Shown one piece after another: positions 10,990 through 22,454 of a stretch of 64,000 bases of DNA. Numbering within the stretch: the first letter of the stretch is position 1; every line of letters starts with the position of its first letter. Below the pieces are notes generated by a model, which was not told where the DNA came from, did not search any database, and was given only the letters and a program-made list of their open reading frames with translations. Source of the stretch: Diabrotica undecimpunctata (lineage: Eukaryota > Arthropoda > Insecta > Coleoptera > Chrysomelidae); contig NC_092806.1 in assembly GCF_040954645.1 (NCBI RefSeq), positions 1,984,001 through 2,048,000 on the forward strand, given 5' to 3'. The translations under genes and the position numbers were made by a program.

Positions 10990-13455
10990 ACTCATGGTTT
11001 AGAAAAAGCAGAATGGCTTTAGAAAAGATCGGTCAACCACAAACAACATTTTAGACTTGGAAAGTTATATTCATTTATTGATTTAGAACGTACATTTAAT
11101 AAAGATTGGAAGGACATTATAAGACAACTTCAAACCTGGAATATTTAAGTCACTGCATTGTCTTTATCCAAAACTTTTTAAACAACAGATCTTTTTAAAT
11201 AAAAATAAATAACATTTTTTCCAAAATTTATTGTTTGGAAAATGGTACACCCCAAGGATTCGTGCTCAGTCCTACATTATTTCTGGTGGCAATTAATGTT
11301 ATAATCAAAAACATTTAAGCACCTTTACAAGCTCGTTTATACGCTGACGACCTAGTGGTATCTATTAAAGGCAAAAATATCCCCTTAATGTCCTTAATTC
11401 TTTAAAAAATTGTTAGATACTCTCGAAAATTGATCCCACCTCACAGGTTAGGGTAAGGTGGGACCCTGAAAATCTGTGAGAAACAGCTGGAGTTTAGAGA
11501 TCATCACAAATTCTTTGGTTTAATCTTTAATTCAACGCAACATAGAAAAATCACATCTCAAAACTCATCCTTTCCTATAATAAAAGATTAAAAATGTGTT
11601 AAGACTTTTTTGTAACAAAATCTGGGGCTTAGACCAATCCACTCTACTTCTGTATAAATCTTTAATACGTTCTAAGCTAGATTATAAAGCAATTGTCTAT
11701 TCCACTAATAATCAATCTTATCTTAAATCATTAGATGTGATTCATAATAAAAGTCTTAGATTAATTACAGGGGATTTTTCAACGTCCACAGTACCCATAA
11801 TTTATGAAAACCATCGCTACATCACCGTTGCATGTTCCTTACCCTATCACATGCAGCCTTAGTCGCTTGTAATATTTCAAAACCAATATATCAAAATACT
11901 TTTGCAAATAAATATGTAAACAAACTCCTAGAAATACGCTATACTAAAAAATTATATTACCAGAGAATTAAATTTATACTTCAAAATCTAAACACTAATT
12001 TTCCGGATGTTTTCTCCTCGGATAATAAATACCCTGATCCTTGGCTGATCGATTTGCCAATCTTTTATATATCTCTGGTTCATTTCGATAAAACCAGTAC
12101 AAACAACTCCTTTATTCTTCTAAAGTTCGAAGTCCTCTTAGAAAAGTACGCGGACTACTATAAAATCTATACAGCTGCATCCAAGTCCAAAGACGGAGCA
12201 GGGGCATTAATAATTTTCTTAGAAAACAATCTTCTCTTTTATCTACCATCAGTATGTAGCACATATTTAGCTGAGCTCTACGCTATATACCTTGTTGTGA
12301 AATTTTTTAACCAGTTCACCTTCAGAAAAGCCTTGATCATAACAGATTCCTTTAGCTCCGCTAAGTCATTAAAACATATTTCTCCGAAACATCTTTTTGA
12401 AAAGTTACTAAAATACCAGCTATCTCAAGCTTATCAACATAAAGAAGAATTTAATTTTTGTGGTTACCCTCACATGTCGGAATAACAGAAAACGAAGAAG
12501 CTGGCAGGACTGCACGACAGGCAATCTTTGGGAGAGAACAGCTCCTACTGCACTGTTGCTGGCATCGGTGTCCAACACAAATTGTCGTGTCTGTCTAGGA
12601 TAGCTTAAAATCGGTGCACTGATCAGAGCCATTATTTGTAATTGTTCGAAAGCTTTTTGACACTCTTCGCGCCATGTACATTCTTTGCTTTCTTCTCTCA
12701 ACTTTGTTAATGGCTTGGAGATGTTGGCAAATCCTTTGACAAAACGTCGGTAATATGTACATAGACCAAGAAAACTTTGAATTTCGTGTTTATGTCTTGG
12801 TACTGGCCAATCTTTAATTGCTGCAAGTTTTTCAGGATCAGCTGTTACACCATTACTTGCTACAATATGTCCCAAGTACTTCACTTCTCGTCGAAACATG
12901 TGACATCGTTGCCAGCAATCGTTGAAAGACTTCTTTTAGATTGCTGGCATCCTGCGATTTTTTGGACAAGTGTGTTTCCAGTGATTTGAAAGCTTATTTC
13001 AAAAATAAGGTGTTGTGTTTGTGGCGAAATGAGTGGTCTCAAACTAATTCGTTAACTAATAAGTTAAATAAGATCAAGAGTGGATTGCATCATCGCTTAT
13101 CAGGCGTGAACAAATTGTACTTGGGCGTCTACGTCTAGGACATACCAAATTAACACACTCTTATCTTTTCACAAAGAATAACCCACCCATATGTGATCAG
13201 TGTAACGTTCGTTTAAGAGTTGAACACTGTTTAACAAATTGATGTAAATATGAACAAGAAAGACATCGTTACAATATCTCGAACTCGCCATCACAAGCTC
13301 TAGGTCAGGAATGTTCCTATGATAATATAATTAACTATCGCAGATCTTTAAACATTTTTTATAATCTGTAGTTATTTAATTTTGTTGTTAATATTTTGTT
13401 CCGTCACTAATAACCTTTTGGTGGATGCGACTTTTTTCTCTAATAAATAAAAAAA
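10990..13455 (+). pseudogene. RNase H-bearing LINE (I/Jockey-like), interrupted by gypsy
   Basis: The plus strand holds, in order: RT boxes 'NGFRKDRSTTNNILDL' (11010) and 'NGTPQGFVLSPTLFLVAI' (about 11240), the catalytic box 'LYADDLVV' (about 11337), the thumb ('LIRSKLDYKAIVY', 11660), and an RNase H domain ('AELYAIYLVVKF', 'IITDSFSSAKSL', 'WLPSHVGITENEEAG'). The first RNase H Asp is replaced: 'IYTAASKSK' where YTDGS is usual. A gypsy pol piece (12524-12975, minus strand) splits the RNase H. The gene resumes with 'LRLGHTKLTHSYLF' and a CCHC-like 'CDQC....VEHCL' motif. The 3' UTR has CACTAATAACCTTTTGGTGG and ends in AATAAATAAAAAAAAG. Many frameshifts. Confidence 0.85.
12524..12975 (-). pseudogene. 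Ty3/gypsy pol fragment (RT end to start of RNase H)
   Basis: The minus strand encodes 'SNLKEVFQRLLA', 'FRREVKYLGHIVASNGV', 'FLGLCTYYRRFVKGFA', 'ISKPLTKLREES' and 'FVLDTDASNSAVGAVLSQ', the standard order of gypsy RT C-terminus and the first Asp of its RNase H. There are no LTRs and no other gypsy domains. Both edges fall inside the reading of a plus-strand LINE RNase H, whose codons stop near 12523 and resume near 12985. How an internal fragment came to lie there is unclear (see findings). Confidence 0.9.
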
Positions 13456-14563
13456 AGATCAAACTTATTTTATATGGGCAAAGCTGAATATAAAGATAGA
13501 AATAATCAATACATAAAATCAGCCAGTAAGTATAAAGAAGTAATATTACGACCAACGCGGAGCCAACTTTACATACTTGGAACAAACATTCTGTAGATAC
13601 TCGGAGACAAATTCCACGATTTTCAATTTGCAGACAAACTCAAACTGTCGGAACTTCGGAACAATTTCCGAATGACTTCCAACTCGTGCAGATGAATGTG
13701 TCCGTAATTACGGCTATAATTGCGAACAATTAATGATCGTCAACTATTTAACTACCCTATGGGAGCTTTCTGCACATCGCCTATGCCGTTCACGGAGCTT
13801 TTTTAGGTATGCATATTAATCTCGAAATCATAGAAGTGTTTTAATGGCTATAATATGTAAATAAAAGCAAAAAGGCAAAAGAAAGCTTTGTTAAAAGATG
13901 AATAGGTAAATTTACTTTGCAGTATAATACAAAAAGGTTAAAATTAAAACCGGGATGCCTTTATATTTTTTAACTTGTTTTGCAGAAATTATTAAAATAA
14001 AACTTTGAAATCTCCATCCTTGGTAAAATATTCTGATGCTGAAATATTTTAAAAACATTTTAACTATTTATTTGTTTGTCCTAAAAAATATTTGCTAAAT
14101 TAAGTGGAATAATACTTTTATTTTTAATAATAACTTATTCTCTTTCATATATAATTTATTACTATAGAGAAAAAACATACTTTTTTTAGAGAATTACTAA
14201 ATTTAACATTCTAGAGTAGCAAATTATATGACATTATAAGGAACTGGTCACTTCAACTCTGGCATCAAAGTTTAGAAATTTGCGGGAACTACACCGGAAA
14301 AGTTATAAAGGCATATCTATTCGAAAGCTCTTTTGAGGACAGAAAAGTTACTATTAAAAATTTGATGGTCTCAAATGGGTAGTCAAAATAGTAAGTAAGA
14401 TCATAACGATGGCCTACTTTGAAAGCTTCCCACAGAGATCAAGAAAGCAAAATAAAAATACACCTTGGTCAAGTAAACATTAAATTATTTTTGAATGCTT
14501 ATTCATCCCAATAAATTAAATTGCTATGTTTCCTGCACTGGGTTAGGTGGAATTTTTAAAATA
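13456..14563. other. Gene-free AT-rich stretch
   Basis: No coding match or bounded repeat seen between the LINE 3' tail and the Tc1-like remnant. Confidence 0.4.
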
Positions 14564-14776
14564 TTATTTTAAATTTTCACCAGTTATTTTACTTTTTCTT
14601 AAATTTCTAGGTTTTGTGATTACCAAACTTGTAGTTTTGTATCTTCTGACTATATTACTTATGCTATAGCGTGAAAATTGTAACATATTCGCGATTTCCG
14701 AATTGGATTTTCCATAATTAAAAAATCTAATAATGATTAAACAAATTTTCTCATCGACAACTTTACCTCGACCCAT
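14564..14776 (-). pseudogene. Tc1-type transposase N-terminus (helix-turn-helix)
   Basis: A 70-codon minus-strand frame begins 'MGRGKVVDEKICLIII' and continues 'NSEIANMLQFSRYSISNIVRRY', the first helix-turn-helix of Tc1-family transposases, followed by a basic stretch ('KPRNLRKSK') like the GRPR linker. The DDE core should follow towards lower coordinates, but nothing of it can be read, so the copy is 3'-truncated or eroded. A palindromic MITE lies about 70 bases upstream of the start. Confidence 0.65.
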
Positions 14777-14844
14777 TGACTAATTCACAAACGGCAAAAG
14801 CTTTACAATACTACAAAATACATTAGACATCAAGTGACAATATT

Positions 14845-15021
14845 ATTACTATTTAAATGGGAATAAGCCACAATTAAAAGTTAAAGTACGTTTATTGACA
14901 TTTCAATTTCCACAATTTACTAATGTTTGTATTAATTATTACGTAAATTGTTACGGAAATTAAAACGTCAATAAACATACTTTAACCTTTAATTGTGGCT
15001 TATTCCCATTTAAATAGTAAT
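14845..15021. mobile_element. Palindromic MITE, GGGAATAAGCC family
   Basis: A 177-bp near-complete palindrome. The left arm starts ATTACTATTTAAATGGGAAT, then AAGCCACAATTAAAAG and 'AAGTACGTTTATTGAC'; the right arm is its mirror, ending ATTTAAATAGTAAT. The centre is 'ACTAATGTTTGTATTAATTATT'-like spacer sequence. Partial relatives lie at 7951, 16755 and 63405 in this window. No coding capacity. The core AATAAGCCACA resembles the ends of the DUF7869-type element at 4920-6939. Confidence 0.88.
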
Positions 15022-15103
15022 CACTGTAAAATGCCACAAGAAAATAGCTTCAGGACAATATTATTGTTTTAATATCAGTTTTCCATAGCTTCCTGTGACC
15101 TCT

Positions 15104-16305
15104 CTAGGCCTCTAGGACATTCTCTAGCCTGACCCTTTTTATGAAGTCTAATAGCTTGGAGACTGTACCTTTCATGTAGCTATTTGTCGGTTTATCTTCT
15201 CCTAATGCAAAGAACTGCACATTTGTAGGCCTGCCGTAAATTTTGGCGAATGTACTGTAATGAGCTGTGTCGCCTGTTTTTATCCTTATGAATTCCTCCA
15301 CCATTCCAGAGATTTATGAGCTACCCACTTCCTTGTAGCCGTTCTTGTTACTGACTTTGCAACGTCGCAGAAGGGTTCCACAGAGAAGTCCAATGAATGG
15401 CATTGATGAGCCTTGTTTGGCCATTTTATCTGCTTTTTCGTTGCCCTTATGACCCTCGCGCTCCGGTACCCAGGCTACCGAAACCTTGCTACGGTTTCCT
15501 AGTTTATTTAGGGCACACACATAATCCCGTACTGTCTTAGAATTAACCTTTGCAGAATTGAGTGCCTTAAGCGCTGCCTGACCATCTGTGAAGATTGCAA
15601 TTGAACAGAACGTTCTTTCCTGCCTTTCTATTTCTTTCACGTAGTGATGAATTGCCGTTATTTCCGCTTGGAAAACTGTCACATCCTTAGATAGACTTAC
15701 AGGGAAATGTATCCCTTGGTTTGTTCCTACTATGCCGGCTCCCACACCTTCCGGTATTATTGAGTCATTAGTGTACCAGGTAGCAGCAGCTTGTATGGGT
15801 ACATCTTTATTTCAGTCTTCTCTGTGTGCTGTCTTAATTGTAAACAGTGTTAAAACTATATCTCGTAGCTGGTGAATCGATAGGTTGTCCCATCAAAATA
15901 TCGACTTTTAGCTCCTCGATTAGCTTTTTGTTGTCAGCACCATATATCTGGTTTATATGTCGCTCACTATGAACTAATCTGGGCATCACTGATCTGGCTT
16001 CGCCCTGTATAAATATATGAATTGGTGGTAGATTCAGCAGGACTTCCAACGATGCAATAGAAGTTGTTTTATGGCTCCCGTAATACACAGGTATGCTAGC
16101 CTTTGCGTATTACCCAACAGCCTTATTTCTCCAACTTAATGCGTCTTTGATCACCACGCGACCAAGCAATAAGTTATCATGGGTCTAATAACTCAAGTAT
16201 AACCATAGAGTGATTTTGGGGTTAAGTCCCCAATTCTTACCGCAAATTCTTCTACATTTGCCCAGCGACATAATAGCTTTCTGTGTGGTATATATATATG
16301 AGAGT
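15104..16305 (-). pseudogene. RNase H-bearing LINE, C-terminal third
   Basis: Minus-strand order: RT-distal region 'CRRICGKNWGLNPKITLWLY' (about 16270), 'ASLEVLLNLPPIHIFIQGEA' (about 16010), then an RNase H domain with 'FQAEITAIHHYVKEI' (Glu), 'IFTDGQAALKALN' (Asp) and 'GHKGNEKADKMAKQG' (last Asp), so three of four active-site acids are visible. The pattern is that of R1/I-group elements with a C-terminal RNase H. The RNase H frame (15314-15745) is open over 143 codons; other parts are frameshifted. The stop at 15104 ends the last frame; the usual CCHC tail is not seen. Confidence 0.85.
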
Positions 16306-17132
16306 ATTCCATGTAAGCCTATGATTAAAATACACACCAAGGTATTTTTTTTTCTTTGACAAATTAAATCTCTATTCCTCCCAGCACCGGTGGTTTTATA
16401 AATATTAAATAAATGTTAAATATCTTTTGATTTTCAATCCGAAAAACGCTTTTACCTATTTTTATTTAAATTCGTTCATGGAAGTTACTGAAAACATTTT
16501 TGAAATTTTCTAAAAATTTCAAATCCTTTCTAAAAATTTATTATTTTTCATCGGTTTTACTAGAAGTTTCAATCGATTTAATGAGACGTTTCACTGATTA
16601 ATTTTCATGAGTACTAGACTGCTGACTGGAATTTGAAGACAGTTGGGTCCCGGTAGTCTCCAATCTCAATTAGATCGTTCTTGATCTTTTTAAAACCACT
16701 AGAAACTTCATCACAGTCATCAAGCTGTTCGTGCAACTGCTTCAATATATTATAATATTAATAATGGCTTATTCCCATTTAAAAAGTAATTATGTAATAA
16801 ATAGTGTGTACCGAAAACCTGATAATTATATATTTTTTAAAAAGACAAACTAAATTAATCTTTTCAGCAAAAAATAAAATAAATACGTTTTCAGAAAATT
16901 AACTAAAAAGTCAACAAAGTCTTTATCAACTAAAAAAGACAAATATTACACTTTTTCATTAACACGCAACTTTATTAGCATTATAAAGAAATATTCTACG
17001 ACATAACACTAAGTGAAATTAAAGGACTCTGTAAAAAACGAAGGATAAAAGTTTTGAAATTGCTAACTCCCTGATAAATTAACTTCCATATATATTAGAT
17101 CCAACTTAACTACGCGTTTAAAACACAACGAA
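16306..17132. other. Gene-free stretch with one MITE end
   Basis: Apart from the MITE end at 16755-16793, only AT-rich sequence. The last 100 bases before 17133 may be eroded LINE linker. Confidence 0.4.
16755..16793 (-). repeat. MITE end, GGGAATAAGCC family
   Basis: The sequence AATGGCTTATTCCCATTTAA followed by AAAGTAATTA matches the right terminus of the 14845-15021 MITE. The partner arm is not present. Confidence 0.6.
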
Positions 17133-18655
17133 TGACACAACGAAAAGCCCAGGTCCAGACGGAATATACCCAGAAACGTTAAAATTAATCAGCGAAGAAA
17201 ATATCGAAATATTTGTCCTTTTATTCAATCGCATTTATGATACAGGTAAAATACCGCAAGATTGGCTGGAGTCAATATTCATCCCACTACCAAAAAAGCC
17301 AAACCCACAACACTGCAATGAGTTCCGTCTGATAAGCCTTATGAGTCATGCAGTAAAAGTCCTACTAAAAATCGTACATAATCGTATCTATAGAAAGTGC
17401 GAAACAATCATCGGAGACGATCAGTTTGGATTCAGAGCCGGCATGGGGACGAGAGAAGCCCTGTTCAGTTTTCTAGTTCTCGCCCAAAAATGCTACGACC
17501 AACAGAAAGATATATTTATATGCTTTATAGACTTCGAAAAAGCATTTGATAGAGTAAGACACGACCTACTATTAGAACGTTTGCAAGAAGTCGGTTTAGA
17601 TGGAAAAGACATCAAATTCTTAAAAAACTTGTACTGGAACCAAAACGCTAGAGTTAGGATCGAAGGTTCCACATCCGCAGAAGTAGAAATTAGGAGGGGA
17701 GTTAGACAAGGATGTGTTCTGTCGCCTCTGCTGTTTATTCTTTACTCCGAGTTTCTATTTAAAGAAGCATTGGAGGATTCCAAGGATGGAGTCAAGGTGA
17801 ATGGCGTAAATATCAACAGTATCAGATACGCCGATGATACAGTGTTAATTGCGGATTCCGACGTAGGTCTACAACGACTCATCGACAAGACTAACTCGAC
17901 CTGTGAGCAATTTGGTATGAAAATGAACATTAAAAAAACCAAAGTGAAGTGATCAATCCGAAAAAACCAAAACGTACCTCAACCTTGCACAATAAATGGG
18001 CACATTTTAGAACAGGTCAATAGATTTAAGTACCTGGGATGTTGGATCGATAGCAGCCTAAATCCTGATCTAGAAATAAGATCGAGAATAGAACAGGCCA
18101 GAAAATCTTTCGAAAAAATAAAAAACTGCTTTGTGATTCTCGAATAAAACTCGAAATTCGACTACGTTTATCAAAATGCTACGTCTGGTCGACTCTTCTA
18201 TATGTAGTTGAAACCCTAAAAACATCAACCGTAAATAAATTGGAGGCCTTTGAAATGTGGATCTACCGGAGAATGCTCAAAATTTCATGGACATCGCATA
18301 CCTCAAACGAAGAAGTGCTGCATAGAATAGGCAAGGAAAGAGAACTTTTTAACACAGTAAAAGTTAGAAAAACATCATACCTAGGCCACATACTGAGAAA
18401 TAATAAGTACCAATATGCCCAACTTATAGTGAAAGGAAATATCGAGGGAAAGAGAGGCCTAGGAAGGAAAAGACTATCGTGGCTCAGAAACATCCGAGAA
18501 TGGACAGGGCTAAATTTTGAACAGCTAATAAGAACAGCTGAAGATAGAAAAGATTTTAAAATTGTAGTAGCCAACCTCCATTGGGGAGAGGGCACCTTAA
18601 GAGGAAGAAGAATGACACTACAAAAGATATATCAAAGAGATAAGATAAAGTAAAA
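17133..18655 (+). pseudogene. LINE reverse transcriptase with C-terminal region, best preserved copy
   Basis: RNA-directed DNA polymerase of a non-LTR retrotransposon. Boxes in order: 'SPGPDGIYPETLKLI' (17148), 'FIPLPKKPNPQHCNEFRLIS', 'DQFGFRAGMGTREALF' (17420), 'FICFIDFEKAFDRVRHDLLL' (17515, first catalytic Asp), 'GVRQGCVLSPLLF' (17700), 'IRYADDTVLIAD' (17822, catalytic YADD intact), 'FKYLGCWID' (18028), and the family C-terminus 'LEAFEMWIYRRMLKISW', 'YLGHILRN', 'GRKRLSWLRNIREWTGL' up to the stop near 18651. The palm frame is open from 17341 to 17952; one stop at 17950 and one frameshift near 18145 break it. Endonuclease is absent (5'-truncated). Close relatives of the C-terminus lie at 22455, 44432 and 45544. 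Confidence 0.93.
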
Positions 18656-18997
18656 TTGAGAAATTACAAAAAAGGAAATTCACGTACTTAGAAGACTCCA
18701 TAAATGTCTGAAATTGCTAAAATTTTTAGAAGATTTTATTTTTCTCGGGAATGAAAGACGCTACGCAAAGAGCCGAGATAACTGATATTCCAGAAGAAAG
18801 ATTCAGTGTTATACACTAGTTTTAGGTTTTTACCAAAACATTTACGCGTCGAATATCACTATTGAACGAGCGCCGGCGACTGAGTATCTATGGGGAAAAT
18901 CGAATTTGTCTTCACTTACTTTCTATACCATGAAGAGTGCTTACTCATTTTGGGAAATTAATATTGTTTTATGGTCTTTGGCTGGTATAGATGTCTA

Positions 18998-18998
<1 letters not shown>

Positions 18999-19066
<68 letters not shown>
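18999..19066. repeat. (AT)n microsatellite
   Basis: About 34 uninterrupted TA units. All long open frames over it on either strand are artefacts (poly Tyr-Ile). Confidence 0.97.
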
Positions 19067-19067
<1 letters not shown>

Positions 19068-20703
19068 CAAAAGATTTCCGCCGTTAGTACAATTAAACCT
19101 AGAGCTAAGATTATTACTATTACAAGAATTAATATTAAACTCAATAGTCTTTTGGGTTGAACCGCATCGATTATCATTGCGCCGAGCTTTCGACATCCTC
19201 TTTGATGTCTTCTTTATGGTTTCCGAGATATTAGTCTTCTAAGCCCCCAGATACTACAACACTGATCACTAACCAGTAACGCATTGGTTAATTTGAACTA
19301 CGAACCTTATAACAATATAAATACATATTGTCCTTATTAGAATTTTATTGTCTATTAAGTTTAGATAAAAATATAGTTTTACATCTCGACATCGTGTTCA
19401 TAATATCAATAAAAAATAATACCAAAACTAAAGTTAAGAATAAAACTCTGTCGGTGTGTTCTGCTTAAATCGTAGCTAACTGTAACATCTTGAGGTTTCC
19501 GACCCAAACTGTATGTTTACGAAGTTAAAATAGATATACAAATATTTAGCCATTAACGCCTTAAAAAGTTCTTTGAAAATATTAAAAAATAAATTTAAAG
19601 AGAAAATGTAAAGATTGTTCAGACCAACTCACTATCATAAAAGACACTCTTCTTCGACAAAAATGACAAAATTTCTGTTAAAATACGTCGGACTTAAAGT
19701 GTCTTCTTGTTGTATTTATTTTTCCATTTCTTTGTAGAAAAGATCTCACGTCGACATTTCTATCGGTTGCAGGTAGTTTACAATTTGGTGGAATCGGTGT
19801 GCATTGGTCTCTAAACTTCGAAAACTTTTACTGGTATTGATACAAGGCCAAAAACAGTTAACTTGCATTTTAAAGGTATAAAAACAGTTCGAGTGTAAAA
19901 AAGTTACTTCGAAAACGAACGAAATCAATATTATTTTTACTTTTTTTGCCTTTTTACATGCGGTAGATTGGTTTTAACGTTAAAGGTTGAATTGTTTTGC
20001 TCGTTGTTGTTTTATAATTAAATAAAATAAAGTTGTTTATTCTTTTCTGTTTGTTTGTTTAAGTTTAAAATTTTGTTTCAATTGCTCTATACTAGAAAAG
20101 CTACTTTAAGCGAGAAAGAATAGTCAATAAAAGTCGTCATAGGAATTACGTGCAAACTAAAAAAGTTTTTATATAGGGTGATAATTTGAAAATTTTTTTG
20201 TTAATATCTTTAATCGCTTATATAATATTAAACATTGGAAATAAACAACAATTTTGATTTTAAACGGGAGACTTTTAGAGAATATTTTGGCCGTCGAACC
20301 TTTCAAAAGCCAGAGTAAACCTTATAATTCTAAAGCTAAACTTAAATGCAAAACCATATTAAATTTTTTATAGTAAATATATTATAACCGTTAATTTAAA
20401 ATCAGCTTATCATTGATTAGTTAGTAACTATTAAACAAAAACTAGATAAGCACAACAGTTGAATAATTTAACAACGATATCTAGTCTATAAAAACTAATT
20501 AGTTAATAAGTGGACTAGAGAATTAGGTATTTATCAGAACAGTTAATATAAATACTATAACTAACAACATATTTTATTTCAGGTAAGTATGCCGCAAAAT
20601 CTTTAACAAAAATTTCAGAGTAGATGGTTGAATTACAAAAAGTAACGATATTTGCAAAATAATTGCGGAAGCCAATCTCAGGAAATCAAAGAATTGAAGA
20701 TAT
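19067..20703. other. Gene-free AT-rich stretch
   Basis: Nothing recognisable. A near-palindromic area with repeated CTAGATA/CTAGTC words lies around 20440-20530. Confidence 0.4.
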
Positions 20704-21071
20704 TTAACACTTTGACTGCATCACGTATTCCCAAGGGAGTATGCGTAATTTTTTAACTGTTCTGTAATAAAATTGGCCAAATCATCGCATCTTGCAGTAG
20801 CGATAAAAATAGTATGTGTACGTCGTTTTAATTGTAACAAATAGCTATCGATACCAAATTTTTAATTCTCGCTACTGATGTCGGTAATATGAGACATGCC
20901 CTCGGAGACACGTGCCGCACATAAACAAAAATTTATTGTTACTGTGCGTCACAGACCCCGGGAGGCATGTGTCATTGTCATTTGTTTCAACGTGTTGGTG
21001 CTTATTACTGTCTATATATATCGAGTTTCAGTTTATTTTAGTTCATAGAAGTGTGAGCAGTACTTGTTAAA

Positions 21072-22445
21072 ATGTCGAAAAGGTATATGGTTGATATATA
21101 TTATTGAAACAAAAAGTGATAGAAGTTGCAAATAAGCAAACATCAATGATCATGAAAACTTTGGAGAGGGTTCTAAAACAATTCATTATCATAAGTGGCT
21201 CGACAATCCGTTGTGGATCTTGGCCTGCTCACAAAGAAGTCGCCACTCCTGTCGATTCCTGGCAACTTCCCTCCATCTTCTAACCCCTAGAATCTGTAGG
21301 TCTTCTTCCACATCATCAATCCATCTCATTCGTGGTCGTCCTCTGCTTCTTGTGCCCTCTAAAACAAATACTGTTTTAAATAAATTACATGATAATACAA
21401 AATTGATTGAAAGTCATAAAAATTTTAATAATGAAAACGAACAACAGTTTATACCAACATAAATAAAACACGAAATGGATAACGATCAGACTGATGATCT
21501 CGATGTAGAGAATGAGCAGACAGCAACTTAATCTTCATCTGATGCCGACAGTATCTATTTACTATATAAGCAAGTTCTATCAGATTATAATGAACAGAGT
21601 GCTGAGAATTGTGATAGTGACGAATACTGCGATTTAGAAGAAGATGTAGGTGGTGACGATTTAGTAGTAAGAAAGAATACATTAGTTGACATTGAACCAT
21701 ATGCAGTAGAGAAACCAATAGACGTTTTTAGTCAATTTGTAACTGATGAAATATTGGATATTATTGTTAATGAAACCAACATTTATGCTGTTCAACAATT
21801 AAGTATGCAAGGCTCAAGAAAATCTAGGTTTAGTTTTTGAATAGCCACAAACAAAATTTAAATAAGAGCCTTTCTAGGGGTAATAATCGCAATGGGTCTC
21901 ACTTACGTACCATATTTAAATTTATATTGGTCTAAAGATGATATATTATATAATAATTTTATAGCAAAAGTTTTAACTCCAGATAGATTATACAAAATAG
22001 AAAATTTAGTTACGAAGTTGATTCAAAATTTTCAAAGAATACTCTTTAGAATACTCAAAGAAGACTCATAAATATGAAGTGAAACTATACAAACTCTGTT
22101 CTCCTGAAGGCTATACTTTCAATGTAAGTATTTACACAGAAAAAAATAAACAATAACCAGTTAATGTAGCACAATCTAAAGCAGTTTTTCTAAAATTTCT
22201 TCAGAGTATTACAGATAAAGCTGGCAAAATATTATTTGCTGATAACTTTTATTCAGGAATGCCTCTTGTTAAAAGATTTTTAGCAGAAAACATGATGTAC
22301 TGAGGGACTTTAAGATAAAAGAGAAAAGGAACACCACCTATTTTTAACCAGTCCAAGAAGATGAAGCGAACAAACGTCATTGAAAAAAAAGATAGACTAA
22401 AAATTATTAAGTGGATGGATAAGAAACCTGTGTTAATGATTTCAA
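21072..22445 (+). pseudogene. piggyBac transposase (DDE_Tnp_1_7 type), broken
   Basis: After a probable start 'MSKRYMV' at 21072, the N-terminal acidic region continues around the LINE insertion ('NDHENFGEG', then 'SKTNTVLNKLHDNTKLIESH'). Then 'EDVGGDDLVVRKNTLVDIEP', 'VFSQFVTDEILDIIVNETN', 'IRAFLGVIIAMGLTYVPYLN' and 'YWSKDDILYNNFI' are seen, the conserved piggyBac block. After a jump near 22040 the reading resumes 'KLYKLCSPEGYTFNVSIYT', 'ILFADNFYSGMPLVKRFLAE' (catalytic Asp of the DNFY box), 'GTLR' and 'KWMDKKPVLMISS'. The stretch with the first catalytic Asp is missing at the jump. Several stops and shifts; not functional. Confidence 0.88.
21182..21357 (-). pseudogene. 5'-truncated LINE insertion with target duplication
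   Basis: A 176-bp insertion in the piggyBac gene, flanked by TCTAAAACAA (21172-21181 and 21358-21367). The minus strand reads 'RGRPRMRWIDDVEEDLQILG', 'RRWREVARNRQEWR' and 'EQAKIHNGL'-like ending, the typical last residues of an RT-type LINE ORF2. Removing it restores the transposase frame across the site, which confirms the duplication. Confidence 0.88.
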
Positions 22446-22454
22446 GTGTCCCAG

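Larger units (their letters stand above)
20704..22445 (+). mobile_element. piggyBac-type transposon relic, left end present
   Basis: TTAA at 20704-20707 is followed by CACTTTGACTGC, close to the CCCTTTGCCTGC-type terminus of piggyBac elements. A transposase relic follows. A 176-bp LINE insertion lies inside, and the right end is lost where another LINE begins near 22455. The subterminal region holds imperfect inverted GACATGCC/GGCATGTG words (20895-20975). Confidence 0.8.

Noticed and set aside
18906..19242. Several open frames on both strands
   Set aside because: They are produced by the (AT)n microsatellite (poly Tyr-Ile) and carry no protein signal.
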